Positions 17,486 through 25,940 of a stretch of DNA of 64,000 nt are shown here, piece after piece (position 1 is the first letter of the stretch; each line of letters starts with the position of its first letter). The position numbers and the translations under genes were made by a program. This DNA comes from CAZFGK01 sp964518635 (GTDB lineage: Bacteria; Zixibacteria; MSB-5A5; GN15; FEB-12): assembly GCA_964518635.1 (NCBI GenBank), contig CAZFGK010000001.1, positions 1 through 64,000 on the forward strand, written 5' to 3'. The notes under the pieces were generated by a model. It was not told where the DNA came from. It worked only from the letters and a program-made list of their open reading frames with translations, and did no database searches.

Positions 17486-17567
17486 TTCTTTGAAACACCA
17501 AAATTTTCGCTGACACGCTCCCTGTGGGCATCAGCAATGCGAGAGGCAACGAAATGTTGAGGGTAGC

Positions 17568-18533
17568 ATGATTATCCGCAATGACATCAAGATCGTAACC
17601 GGCAACGCCAATCCTACATTGGCGCGACGTATCGCCGCACAGCTCGAAATCCCCCTGACCAAATGCCAGGTAGGTCGATTCTCGGACGGCGAAGTCGAAG
17701 TCCAGATCAACGAAAATATCCGCGGCGCAGATCTGTTCGTCGTGCAGCCGACCAACGCCCCGGCTGAAAATCTCATGGAACTTCTGATGATCATCGAAGC
17801 GGCTCGTCGCGCTTCCGCGATGCGTATCACCGCCGTCATGCCCTACTACGGCTACGCCCGTCAGGATCGGAAAGATCGTCCCCGCGTCCCGATCACCGCC
17901 AAGCTGGTCGCGAATCTCATTACAACTGCCGGCGCAGATCGAATCATCACCATGGATCTTCATGCTGGACAGATACAGGGATTTTTTGATCTACCGCACG
18001 ATCACTTGTATTCATCGATCCTGGTCAATGACTATGTCCGCAGTCTGAATCTAAAAGACCTGACAGTGGTCACTCCTGATGTCGGCTCGATCAAACTCGC
18101 TCGCGCTACTGCCACCGCCTTGAATGCCGAACTCGCCATCGTTGATAAGCGACGCCCGAAACCGAATGTCTCACAGGTGATGAACCTGATCGGAGATGTC
18201 GAGGGACGAAATATTCTGATTCGTGATGACATGATCGACACCGGTGGAACGATCTGTCAGGCGGCGCAGCATTTGAAAGACGAAGGCGCGCTCGAAATTT
18301 ATGCTGCCTGTACACACGGTGTGCTCTCCGGTAAAGCAATCGAACTCATCGAGAAATCGCCGATTCAGAAGATGATCATCACTGATTCGATCGATCAGTC
18401 TCATCGTGCTCCGAGTCCTAAGCTGGAAATTCTCACCTGCGCTGAACTCATCGGCGAAGCGATCAGAAGAATTTCGGACGAAGAGTCACTCTCGAGTCTG
18501 TTTGAGGAGAGTTCGCCGGTTTCACAAAATTAG
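17568..18533 (+). CDS. prs: Ribose-phosphate pyrophosphokinase
   Basis: 321 residues, the standard length. Signatures include 'FSDGEVEVQINENIRGAD', 'MPYYGYARQDRKDRPRVPI' (flexible ATP-binding region), 'DLHAGQIQGFFDLPHDHLY', 'VTPDVGSIKLARATA' and the PRPP-binding loop 'LIRDDMIDTGGTI'. It makes PRPP from ribose 5-phosphate and ATP for nucleotide, His and Trp synthesis. It is followed after 67 bp by rplY, a classic arrangement. Confidence 0.97.
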   Translation: MIIRNDIKIVTGNANPTLARRIAAQLEIPLTKCQVGRFSDGEVEVQINENIRGADLFVVQPTNAPAENLMELLMIIEAARRASAMRITAVMPYYGYARQDRKDRPRVPITAKLVANLITTAGADRIITMDLHAGQIQGFFDLPHDHLYSSILVNDYVRSLNLKDLTVVTPDVGSIKLARATATALNAELAIVDKRRPKPNVSQVMNLIGDVEGRNILIRDDMIDTGGTICQAAQHLKDEGALEIYAACTHGVLSGKAIELIEKSPIQKMIITDSIDQSHRAPSPKLEILTCAELIGEAIRRISDEESLSSLFEESSPVSQN

Positions 18534-18600
18534 CGAAACGCTGCGTTCGACGAGAATACAACATGAACAAAAATGCGAAACACTATAGAATGGAGATGAG

Positions 18601-19329
18601 ATGAAAGAAGTATCTCTCGCTGTGCATCCGCGCGGCGGAACCGGAACTGGCGCGGCTCGCACGAGTCGAGTCCAGGGGAATATTCCGGCAATCATGTACG
18701 GTCCGGAGCTTGAAAAGCCGATGCCGATAGCAGTCAATGACAAGGAATTTCGTACGGTCATGAAAGGAGTGCAGGGTGGAAACGCCATGTTCAATCTTTC
18801 ACTGAACGGCACCGTCCGAAAAGCGATTTTACGCGAAATCCAGCGGGATAAAATTACCAGCCGTGTGATCCATGTTGATTTTCATGCGATCTCGCTCACT
18901 CGTCCGCTGCATATTCGCATTCCGATTCATGTCAGCGGCACTCCGCTTGGTGTGAAGAATGAAGGGGGCGTATTGCAGCTCACCAAACGTGATGTCGAAA
19001 TCTCCTGCTTGCCTGCGGATATTCCGGAGTTTGTTGAGATCGATATCAGCAACATGAATATCGGCGATTCGATTCACGCCCGTGATCTGAACATCCCGAA
19101 CGCGAAGATTCTGGAAGATGAAGATCAGACCTTTGTGGTGGTCTCGGCACCGACTGCGGCGGAAGCAACTCCGGCTGCAGCAGCTGCGGCGGAAGCTACC
19201 CTAGCAGCGGCTGCACCAGCAGCTGGTGCGAAGGGCGCGGCCCCGGGTCAGGCCCCTGCCAAGGGTGCGGCTCCCGGAGCTGCTCCGGCAAAGGGCGCGG
19301 CCCCTTCCGCCCCTGCAAAGAAGAAATAG
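18601..19329 (+). CDS. rplY: 50S ribosomal protein L25 (Ctc form) with low-complexity C-terminal tail
   Basis: 242 residues with GGAG five bases upstream. Residues ~1-95 are the L25 domain that binds 5S rRNA; ~96-185 are the TL5/Ctc beta domain ('ISLTRPLHIRIPIHVSGTP'). The last ~55 residues are only Ala, Pro, Gly and Lys with an imperfect repeat of A-K-G-A-A-P, ending KKK. Such tails occur in some L25 proteins, but this one is unusually repetitive. A rho-independent terminator follows at 19372. Confidence 0.95.
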   Translation: MKEVSLAVHPRGGTGTGAARTSRVQGNIPAIMYGPELEKPMPIAVNDKEFRTVMKGVQGGNAMFNLSLNGTVRKAILREIQRDKITSRVIHVDFHAISLTRPLHIRIPIHVSGTPLGVKNEGGVLQLTKRDVEISCLPADIPEFVEIDISNMNIGDSIHARDLNIPNAKILEDEDQTFVVVSAPTAAEATPAAAAAAEATLAAAAPAAGAKGAAPGQAPAKGAAPGAAPAKGAAPSAPAKKK

Positions 19330-19348
19330 TCAGCGAATATTCGCTGAC
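19329..19348. repeat. Perfect 20-bp palindrome immediately after rplY
   Basis: Ten-base arms GTCAGCGAAT and ATTCGCTGAC with no loop; the first base is the last base of the rplY stop codon. It could form a hairpin protecting the mRNA 3' end or act as a protein site. It lacks its own T-tract, which belongs to the next hairpin. Confidence 0.5.
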
Positions 19349-19371
19349 GAGTTTCACATTGAATACAAAAC

Positions 19372-19397
19372 GACGGTCGCGAGGCCGTCTTTTTTTT
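19372..19397 (+). terminator. Rho-independent terminator of the ispE-rplY operon
   Basis: Stem GACGGTC (19372-19378) and GGCCGTC (19383-19389) with one wobble pair, a GCGA tetraloop, and eight T residues directly after. Confidence 0.85.
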
Positions 19398-19461
19398 GTG
19401 CAGCTCTTTTACCCTAGCCTCATTCTGGCTGCAGCTGAGAAGCGGGTCTGGAATGGCCTAG

Positions 19462-19504
19462 AATGTCAACTCTATTATACAATATGTAAAGTTTACTTGA
19501 CATT
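19462..19504. promoter_or_regulatory. Candidate operator: nested inverted repeats over the -35 box
   Basis: An exact 8-bp inverted repeat, AATGTCAA (19462-19469) and TTGACATT (19497-19504), encloses a second palindrome GTAAA-G-TTTAC (19486-19496). The right arm contains the -35 box of the promoter for the membrane-protein/XRE pair. Placement suggests autoregulation by the XRE protein at 19936; this is inference from position. Confidence 0.45.
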
Positions 19505-19524
19505 TCTGATTCTGTGCTTATCAT
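19497..19524 (+). promoter_or_regulatory. Promoter of the membrane-protein/XRE pair
   Basis: Perfect -35 TTGACA (19497-19502), 16-base spacer, -10 TATCAT (19519-19524). The predicted start lies just ahead of a GGAG at 19536. Confidence 0.65.
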
Positions 19525-19549
19525 ACATGCAAGAATGGAGATGTTTAAC

Positions 19550-19939
19550 ATGACAAATCAAAAGACTGCTAAGTCGAACACATTGATCGCGTGCCTGCTT
19601 CTAGTAGTGTCCTATGCCGGGGCACGTCTATTTCTCGAACGCACCGATCTGTCAGAATGGGTAAGAATAACTCTCGCAGTACTACCTCTTCCATTTTTCA
19701 TTTGGTTTCTCTGGAGCTTTATAAAAATGCAAAGAGAAGGGGACGAGCTAGAGCGAAAAATTCAGCTCGAAGCTCTGGCTTTCGCATTTCCGTCTGCTCT
19801 TGTATTGCTGATGACGTTGGGGCTACTTGAAAGAGCGATTGGCCTGAACCCCGAGAACTTCGGAATCACCCATGTTTGGCAGTATCTCCCCATACTCTAT
19901 TTCGGCGGGGTCGCGATTGCGTCGAGGAGGTACCGTTGA
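19550..19939 (+). CDS. Small four-helix membrane protein paired with an XRE regulator
   Basis: 129 residues from the ATG at 19550, with GGAG ten bases upstream; ATGs at 19541 and 19514 are in frame but badly placed relative to that site and the promoter. Four hydrophobic segments are visible (about 10-27, 40-60, 80-97, 110-123), with a charged loop 'MQREGDELERKIQLEA' between helices 2 and 3. This layout is common among small membrane proteins encoded beside YgzD-like repressors (DUF2178-type relatives). Function unknown. Its stop overlaps the start of the next gene. Confidence 0.75.
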   Translation: MTNQKTAKSNTLIACLLLVVSYAGARLFLERTDLSEWVRITLAVLPLPFFIWFLWSFIKMQREGDELERKIQLEALAFAFPSALVLLMTLGLLERAIGLNPENFGITHVWQYLPILYFGGVAIASRRYR

Positions 19940-20136
19940 AAAATCGACTCAAAGTCGAACGTGCCGAGCGAGACTGGTCTCAACAGGATCTGGCAGATCG
20001 ATTATCTGTCTCACGACAAACTATCAATGCGATCGAGACCGGGAAATATGACCCAAGTCTTACTCTAGCTTTTCGAATAGCAGAACTTTTTGAAACATCA
20101 ATCGAGGCTATGTTTATTCCTGACAGTGTGGAATGA
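19936..20136 (+). CDS. XRE-family HTH transcriptional regulator (YgzD-like)
   Basis: 66 residues from a TTG at 19936 that overlaps the previous stop (TTGA); a strong AGGAGG sits five bases upstream. An ATG at 19876 is in frame but lies inside the membrane-protein gene. The sequence is the classic compact HTH: 'LKVERAERDWSQQDLADRLS', then 'VSRQTINAIETGKYDPSLTL', 'AFRIAELFETSIEAMF'. It probably represses its own two-gene unit through the inverted repeats at 19462-19504. Confidence 0.9.
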   Translation: MKNRLKVERAERDWSQQDLADRLSVSRQTINAIETGKYDPSLTLAFRIAELFETSIEAMFIPDSVE

Positions 20137-20157
20137 CTTCCGCAAACGCTTGATCGT

Positions 20158-20453
20158 GGCTGAGTGACGCACCCGTTTTAGGGTGCGAAGTCAGTGGCGA
20201 ACATCTCAATCAATATGGCATCTTTTGATTGTAGAATAATCGTGTCTGAACTTGAAGGAAGTATTCGAAGAAAAACGAGACCTCTGCTAGTGAGATATGA
20301 ATGTGAGATTTCGAAACGTGAAACGCACGTCACCGACTTCGCACCCTAAAACGGGTGCGCCACCTTGCCACTGATGATTGATAAATGCTAACTATAGAAT
20401 CGTGACGAGTGCGTCACTGACTTCGCACCCTAAAACGGGTGCGCCACCCAGCC
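20158..20453. mobile_element. MITE-like element with ~42-bp inverted ends and an internal third copy
   Basis: There are three copies of one hairpin module. Copy A is at 20158-20199 (forward), B at 20328-20364 (reverse), C at 20412-20453 (reverse). A and C form near-identical inverted ends, GGCTGAGTGAC and GGCTGGGTGGC, followed by a hairpin GCACCC-GTTTTA-GGGTGC and then GAAGTCAGTG. The 128-bp interior has no gene. No transposase is present and no target duplication is obvious. A related element is at 59663-59884. It fills the gap between the XRE gene and priA. Confidence 0.7.
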
Positions 20454-20477
20454 GCGAACGGAATAGCAAGAGTTTTT

Positions 20478-22874
20478 CTACTGCATCTCCATCGGGTCGA
20501 CATCAAGACGTAGTCGCACACTCTTTGCAAATCCAAGTCGAGGATCGGCCTCCAGCCATGAGTAGATTGTGTCGGTCAGCTTCGTCATCTGTTTTGTCTG
20601 CACCATCGCGTGAAAACGATACTCTCCGCGCACAAACTCAATCGGACAGGCCGCCGGGCCGCGGATGATCGTGCTCGGAGATTCTTTTGCACTCCATTGT
20701 TTCAAACGAGCGACGATCTCCCCAATCGCACGCTGTGCCACGGCGGCACTCGAGGCACTGGTGACAATTCGCAACATCCGCCGAAAGGGCGGAAACTCCT
20801 GCGCGCGACGTTCGAGCAATTCACTTTCTGCAAACTGATCGAAATCATGACGGGTGATCATCTCCATCATCGGATGTTCCGGTGCGAACGTCTGAATCAG
20901 CACCTCCCCTGGCGAATCCGAGCGACCCGAACGCCCCGCCACCTGCACCAGTCGCGCAAAGGTCCGCTCCGTTGCGCGAAAATCGACGTGATGCATTCCC
21001 TGATCTGCCGCGAGTACACCGACGAGAGAGACCTTTGGGAAATCGAGCCCCTTGGTGACCATCTGAGTACCAAGGAGAATATCGGCATCCCCCCTCGCAA
21101 ATGTTCTCAATGCCTCGGCAGCTTTTTCGGCATGACGAGTTGAATCCAGATCATAACGAATGATCCTGGCAGTGGGAAAAAGTCGTGGCAAGAGTGATTC
21201 GATCCGCTGTGTGCCGTGCCCTTCCGGTTCGAGTGGCGCAAATGAGCAGGAAGGGCAATTGGTAGGGATCTTTTCTGTTCCACCGCAGAAATGACAATGC
21301 AATCGCTTGGTCGTACGGTGATACGTAAGTGTCTGACGGCAATACTCACACTTCGCGGACCAGCCGCATGACTCGCAGGTCAGCAATGGAGAATAACCAC
21401 GACGGTTGTAAAAGAGAATCGCCTGTTCATTTCTTGAAAGACATGAATCAATCGCGCGTTTGAGTGAGGCACTGAGCAGACCAAGATCACCAGTGAGACG
21501 ATCAGATCGCATATCGATAATACGAACCGTGGGCAACGGCGAAGTGGTCGCACGTTCGGAGAGAAGATGCCGCTTGAATTTCCCCTGCGTCGATTGGTAA
21601 TAGCTCTCCAGTGAGGGTGTTGCCGAACCGAGCAAAATGGGAATATTTGCCAGTTGTGCTCTCTTGATTGCGGCATCTCGGGCGTGAAAGTACGGCGGTT
21701 GCTCGGCTTGCTTGAAAGCAGCGTCATGCTCTTCATCGACAATAATCAGTCCCAGTTTCCGAAGGGGTGCAAAAAGTGCCGAACGAGGACCGACCACAAT
21801 CAATGGCGTTTGCGGCTCGCTGGTCATTCGTTTCCAGCTCTCTCGTTTGTCTGACTCTTTCAGACCGGAATGCCACCGAATCACTTGCTGATCAAAAGTC
21901 TGTGCAAGAACTCTCGCGACATGTTCGGCGAGGGCAATCTCGGGCGCAAGGACGAGAACCTGTTTTCCGCGAGAGAGCATTTCTTTGATCAGATGTGCAT
22001 AGACCAGAGTTTTCCCGGAGCCAGTCACCCCTTGCAATAAGTGAGTCTCGAATTTTTTCAAACCGCCTGATGAAATGTCCGAAAAGACTCTGGTCTGTTG
22101 TTCATTCAATGAGAGCAATGCTTGCTTGGTGGTTTCAGGTATTCGATGTCCTGACGGATCATTCGGTGAAATCGAAGACTCATGAATGATTGCGCCGATT
22201 TCAATCGCGCGAGCTATCTGTCCATTGCTCCAACCGAGACGAGTGAGTTCAGCGCGGGTGCGTGCTGAATCGAATGGCGTCGGGGATGGCTTTCGTTTCG
22301 TCCCTAATTCGGCAAGAAGCTCGGCTGAGAATAGTAAATATCGCGGGTTTGATTGCCGTTCACTCGATTGCACAATCACGCCAAGTCGTTCCAGTTCGTG
22401 AAGCGGCTTCTTGAACTGCTTTTCGATTCGCTTGATGGTCGAGGCGGAAACTACGGAACCGGGCTTTGGGCGAAATTGCTGTTTCAACAAATCGGACTGA
22501 ATCGCATGAGCCGATTCCCCCCATCGATAGGACAATTGTACTTTTCCGGATGCAGCTCTTGGATAGACCAGTGAAAACAACTGCCCCGGAGGGGTGAGAT
22601 AGTAGCGACCAACCCAGACACAGAATTCGAAAAATGACCGATCAAAAATCGGGACTGTGTCCAGTTTGGCCACAACCTCTTTTGCGCGGGGATAGGCCGG
22701 GACATCCAGCCCGATAACATAGCCGACAACTTTGCGCGCTCCGAATGGAATGCGAACTCGATCACCCAAGTGAATAGTCATCCCAAAAGGAAGCTTGTAG
22801 GTGAATGCCGTAAAATGCGGTCCCGGGATGGCGACCTGGATTGAGCGAGTCTGAGGTAGGTCTTGTTTCGGCAT
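20478..22874 (-). CDS. priA: Primosomal replication restart helicase PriA
   Basis: 798 residues. The N-terminal 3'-DNA-binding domain begins 'IQVAIPGPHFTAFTYKLP'. The helicase core has Walker A 'GVTGSGKTLVYAHL' (about 285), the DEEH box 'IIVDEEHDAAFKQ' and 'ILLGSATPSLES'. A zinc-binding insert holds eight cysteines in the CxxC pattern ('CESCGWSAKCEYC', then 'CHFCGGTEKIPTNCPSC'), then 'GTQMVTKGLDFPKVSLVGVL' and 'QVAGRSGR'. It reloads the replisome at stalled forks. The start at 22874 lies three bases after the T-tract of the upstream gene's terminator and has no ribosome-binding site, so its own promoter location is unclear. Confidence 0.96.
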   Translation of the reverse strand: MPKQDLPQTRSIQVAIPGPHFTAFTYKLPFGMTIHLGDRVRIPFGARKVVGYVIGLDVPAYPRAKEVVAKLDTVPIFDRSFFEFCVWVGRYYLTPPGQLFSLVYPRAASGKVQLSYRWGESAHAIQSDLLKQQFRPKPGSVVSASTIKRIEKQFKKPLHELERLGVIVQSSERQSNPRYLLFSAELLAELGTKRKPSPTPFDSARTRAELTRLGWSNGQIARAIEIGAIIHESSISPNDPSGHRIPETTKQALLSLNEQQTRVFSDISSGGLKKFETHLLQGVTGSGKTLVYAHLIKEMLSRGKQVLVLAPEIALAEHVARVLAQTFDQQVIRWHSGLKESDKRESWKRMTSEPQTPLIVVGPRSALFAPLRKLGLIIVDEEHDAAFKQAEQPPYFHARDAAIKRAQLANIPILLGSATPSLESYYQSTQGKFKRHLLSERATTSPLPTVRIIDMRSDRLTGDLGLLSASLKRAIDSCLSRNEQAILFYNRRGYSPLLTCESCGWSAKCEYCRQTLTYHRTTKRLHCHFCGGTEKIPTNCPSCSFAPLEPEGHGTQRIESLLPRLFPTARIIRYDLDSTRHAEKAAEALRTFARGDADILLGTQMVTKGLDFPKVSLVGVLAADQGMHHVDFRATERTFARLVQVAGRSGRSDSPGEVLIQTFAPEHPMMEMITRHDFDQFAESELLERRAQEFPPFRRMLRIVTSASSAAVAQRAIGEIVARLKQWSAKESPSTIIRGPAACPIEFVRGEYRFHAMVQTKQMTKLTDTIYSWLEADPRLGFAKSVRLRLDVDPMEMQ

Positions 22875-22877
22875 TAC

Positions 22878-22912
22878 AAAAAAAGAAATGGACCAGCGGT
22901 CAGCTGGTCCAT
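22878..22912 (-). terminator. Rho-independent terminator after the TPR gene at 22936
   Basis: Ten-base stem ATGGACCAGC (22888-22897) with GCTGGTCCAT (22903-22912) and a five-base loop. On the minus strand it is followed by a T-rich tract (22884-22878). Confidence 0.85.
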
Positions 22913-22935
22913 GACTATTTCCGCTTTTGGGAAGG

Positions 22936-24363
22936 TTATTTCATCTTTTTCTGCAATGCGTTCAGTTTGTCGATCTTGCCGAGATCGGAATAGAGAACTT
23001 TGAGCGTCTCCATAATCGCGCGATTGTCCGGCTGAACATCGAGGGCTCGCTCATAGAGTCCGATAGCTTCGTTGAATTTCGCCTTCCCCTGATACAGATC
23101 GCCAAGCGTAATCAGGGCGTCGGCATGCTTCGGATCGAGGGTAAGAGTCTTTTCCATCGCGGTGATCGCTTCATCGACCTTGTTGGAGGCATACGCCATG
23201 AGCCCGTATTCGTATGCTGCGGCAGTATCATCCGGTCTTGCGTCAGAGTATTTCTTCAGATAGACACGGGCAGAGTCACGGGCAGCATCCCGTTCACTCA
23301 AGAGACGCTTTTCATCAGCCGCATTTTTCTCGTCCCGCGCTTTGCTGATCGCTATCTGCTTTTCGCGGGCTAAGCCGACAAAATGTGCGCCGATACCGCT
23401 GAAGGACTCGACATTATCAGGGCTGGAGGCAAGAATGCGTCGGTACAACGCGACTGCCGAGTCCCCCTGTTTGCAATTGATGTAGCAAACGGCGAGGTTT
23501 TGTGCAACCTCGAGATCGGTTGTATCGAGCAGCCAGTACTCGCGGAAGTGTGGGCCAGCGTTACAGAAATCATTCTGCTGCGCGTACATGTAGGCAAGGT
23601 TATAGAGCAGTGGCTTGCGTTTATCTCCCGTCGAGCGACTGAGAGCTTCTTTGGTAAAAGAAGTAGCTTCTTCCGGTTTGCCGATGGAGTTCATGAGACT
23701 CCCAAGGCCCACGTAAGCATCACTCTTTTCATTGTCAATCAGAATGGCCATTTCAAAATTGGCTTTGGCAGAGTCTGCTGTCGCGTCCCTTCTCGATTTT
23801 AATTCAGCTAAGTACGAGGAATCAACTGTAGCATTTCCGCCTTCCTTGGCAATGTCTTCAATGAGGGTGTCAACGCGCAGAGTCTGCTTACGGGCTTCTT
23901 CACGTAATTCTCGCCACGAAACTTCTCGAGTTGAGTCAAGTGATGTGGTGAGAATACCGCAATCTTTCCTGATAGCTTCCTTTAACGCAGTGTTCGCACA
24001 TGCAAGATCGAGGGAATCAGCATACAAAAGGATAACCTTCAGAAACTCGGACTTTTTTGCAAGACTTGGTGCTTCGTTGTACCTAGTGAGGTAGATATCA
24101 GTCTTCCAGAAGTAGGCCGCTGGATAAGGCGCGTAGTGCATCAGACAGGAGTCGACCATCGCTTCGGCGTAGGCAAGCCGCTCCTGCTTCTCTTTCCCCT
24201 GCTTACTGCGCGCAGCGGAGACTTCGATTTTGACCGTGCTGATATAAGAGGTCGCCGGAAGTTTCCGCCCTTTTTGTGCCATGCTCATGGACGGTGTCAA
24301 CAGGATCCCCGCAAGGATCAGGCAGAGGATGCCGCCGACGGTCGTCCCATGCATTCGTTTCAT
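22936..24363 (-). CDS. Exported tetratricopeptide-repeat protein
   Basis: 475 residues with AAGGAG six bases before the ATG. Signal peptide at about 1-29 (basic start, hydrophobic core, S-M-A-Q). From about residue 200 on there are several TPR units, the clearest being 'AYEYGLMAYASNKVDEAITA' and 'ALITLGDLYQGKAKFNEAIG', with P-D-N/P-K-H turns. A Lys/Glu/Asp-rich helix (about 325-365) interrupts them. Predicted periplasmic scaffold; partner unknown. It ends at a good terminator, so it is separate from priA. Confidence 0.85.
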   Translation of the reverse strand: MKRMHGTTVGGILCLILAGILLTPSMSMAQKGRKLPATSYISTVKIEVSAARSKQGKEKQERLAYAEAMVDSCLMHYAPYPAAYFWKTDIYLTRYNEAPSLAKKSEFLKVILLYADSLDLACANTALKEAIRKDCGILTTSLDSTREVSWRELREEARKQTLRVDTLIEDIAKEGGNATVDSSYLAELKSRRDATADSAKANFEMAILIDNEKSDAYVGLGSLMNSIGKPEEATSFTKEALSRSTGDKRKPLLYNLAYMYAQQNDFCNAGPHFREYWLLDTTDLEVAQNLAVCYINCKQGDSAVALYRRILASSPDNVESFSGIGAHFVGLAREKQIAISKARDEKNAADEKRLLSERDAARDSARVYLKKYSDARPDDTAAAYEYGLMAYASNKVDEAITAMEKTLTLDPKHADALITLGDLYQGKAKFNEAIGLYERALDVQPDNRAIMETLKVLYSDLGKIDKLNALQKKMK

Positions 24364-24502
24364 CTCTTCTCCTTCTTCACACGTTCATCTCGTGTGCTAT
24401 TTTTCATCAACCTGCCGCCTGTTCTGCATGTTGGCGGCGAAGAAACGGGAACCTACGAGACAGTCTCAATCCAGTCAATCTTGGACACCAAAGTTGCGAA
24501 TC

Positions 24503-25882
24503 CTAGTAGCTGGTCCGAACCCGCATCGTCACCACCACCGTGTCCCCTGCCGGAGCAGGGATATCCATGGTGATAGTCGTGGCGTTCTTTTTCTTATACT
24601 CACGAGAGCTGTTCATGATCTCCCAGAAGCCGTAGAAGTTCTTCTCAAGGTTGACTGTCACGGCTTCCTTTTTCTGATTTCGAATCTCAAACTCGTAGTC
24701 ATACTCGGTCACTCGATTTGAAATCTGTTTCTGATTCATGACTCGTTCTTCCGCCTTGATATCAAAGGCGGTTCCGACAGTCAGCTTGACCTCTTCATTG
24801 CTCGGAGTATGCTCAAGGCGGTCTTCACCGAGCAAAATCAGCCCCTTGTCATCATCTGCCTTGAACAGGCGAACTCGACCCTCCGGCAATGGCATCCCAA
24901 GACCAGCAGCAGCTGAATTCACGAACTTCACTTTGACCTTTACGTCGTTGTCATCAAAGCCGGGATGAAAAGTGTAGAGTTTCTGGACACCGGTGGTAGA
25001 TGGATCGAAAAGTGAGATCTGCTTGATCTCTTTGTTGGCGACGGTCGCGGGGCGAGGGAGAGTATAGAGATGATACTCGAAGAACGACTTCTCCTGAAAG
25101 GATTGGTTAGTCGACCGACCCTCGACAGAAGATTTGTACATCGCAACATCCTGAAAGATGATCGGTTGCTGCATCCGCTGAATCTCTCCGGCAATAAGTT
25201 TCAGCTTGGCATCGGCGAAGCTCTTTCCTGAATTGTTCGTAATTGAGGCCCAGCCGGAAAGATCGAGCATCTTTTCATTCTTGTCGAGCACGCCGATATA
25301 CTCCGCGTTCCAGCCCATGCCGGTAGTCTGATAACTCAGTTCACCTTTGACGGTCTGTTTTGATCCAGACTGATAGCGCCAAAAGAGTGTCGGTCGAGTG
25401 ATCAATCCTTCCGGCAATTTCGACAGATTGACATGGCTCATTTCAGTCGTATTTACAAGCTGCAATGATCCATCCGGCTGCTGCAGTGTCATCATTCCGC
25501 CGGTGAAACTCAAGAGCTTGCCGCCAAAGAGCTTCCCCTCTTTCGAGATCACTTCAATCGGCTGATCAATGTAGCGTTGATAAAGCTGGTCGGTAGAGAC
25601 CAGATCATAGGCGTAATTCTGTTCAAGAATAGTGACATTCGATACCCCCGGGACATCAAAACGAACCGAAGCAGCATCAATCTGATCGGGGACATCGATC
25701 ACAGAAATCCGTCCGATTCCTTTGTCAAAGGAGAGCTGACGAGTTTCAGTCACCACTCCCAGATTACTATTGTAGACGGTGACACTGGTCTGGGCGGACG
25801 TAAGACCGGCAGTCAGAAGGATTGAGAAAGCGCACCAGCGCATGATCTGTTTGGTTCGATAGTGCAAAATTAGATGGAGCAT
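24503..25882 (-). CDS. Exported DUF4139-domain protein
   Basis: 459 residues from the ATG at 25882, chosen because GGAGG lies six bases upstream; a further in-frame ATG at 25939 has no such site. Hydrophobic signal segment at about 15-30 ending L-T-S-A-Q. The protein opens with 'VTVYNSNLGVVTETRQL' and has the DUF4139 core with 'WRYQSGSKQTVKGELSYQT', 'GMGWNAEYIGVLD', 'LSGWASITNNSGKSFADAKL' and a late 'EYDYEFEIRNQKKEAVTVNL'. DUF4139 proteins are exported beta-rich proteins of unknown role. It is isolated from neighbours by >100 bp upstream of the TPR gene. Confidence 0.85.
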   Translation of the reverse strand: MLHLILHYRTKQIMRWCAFSILLTAGLTSAQTSVTVYNSNLGVVTETRQLSFDKGIGRISVIDVPDQIDAASVRFDVPGVSNVTILEQNYAYDLVSTDQLYQRYIDQPIEVISKEGKLFGGKLLSFTGGMMTLQQPDGSLQLVNTTEMSHVNLSKLPEGLITRPTLFWRYQSGSKQTVKGELSYQTTGMGWNAEYIGVLDKNEKMLDLSGWASITNNSGKSFADAKLKLIAGEIQRMQQPIIFQDVAMYKSSVEGRSTNQSFQEKSFFEYHLYTLPRPATVANKEIKQISLFDPSTTGVQKLYTFHPGFDDNDVKVKVKFVNSAAAGLGMPLPEGRVRLFKADDDKGLILLGEDRLEHTPSNEEVKLTVGTAFDIKAEERVMNQKQISNRVTEYDYEFEIRNQKKEAVTVNLEKNFYGFWEIMNSSREYKKKNATTITMDIPAPAGDTVVVTMRVRTSY

Positions 25883-25940
25883 TCTTTTCCTCCGGGAATC
25901 TATGAGCCGGAGAGAATCCGGCGAGTTCTTGTTCATCATT

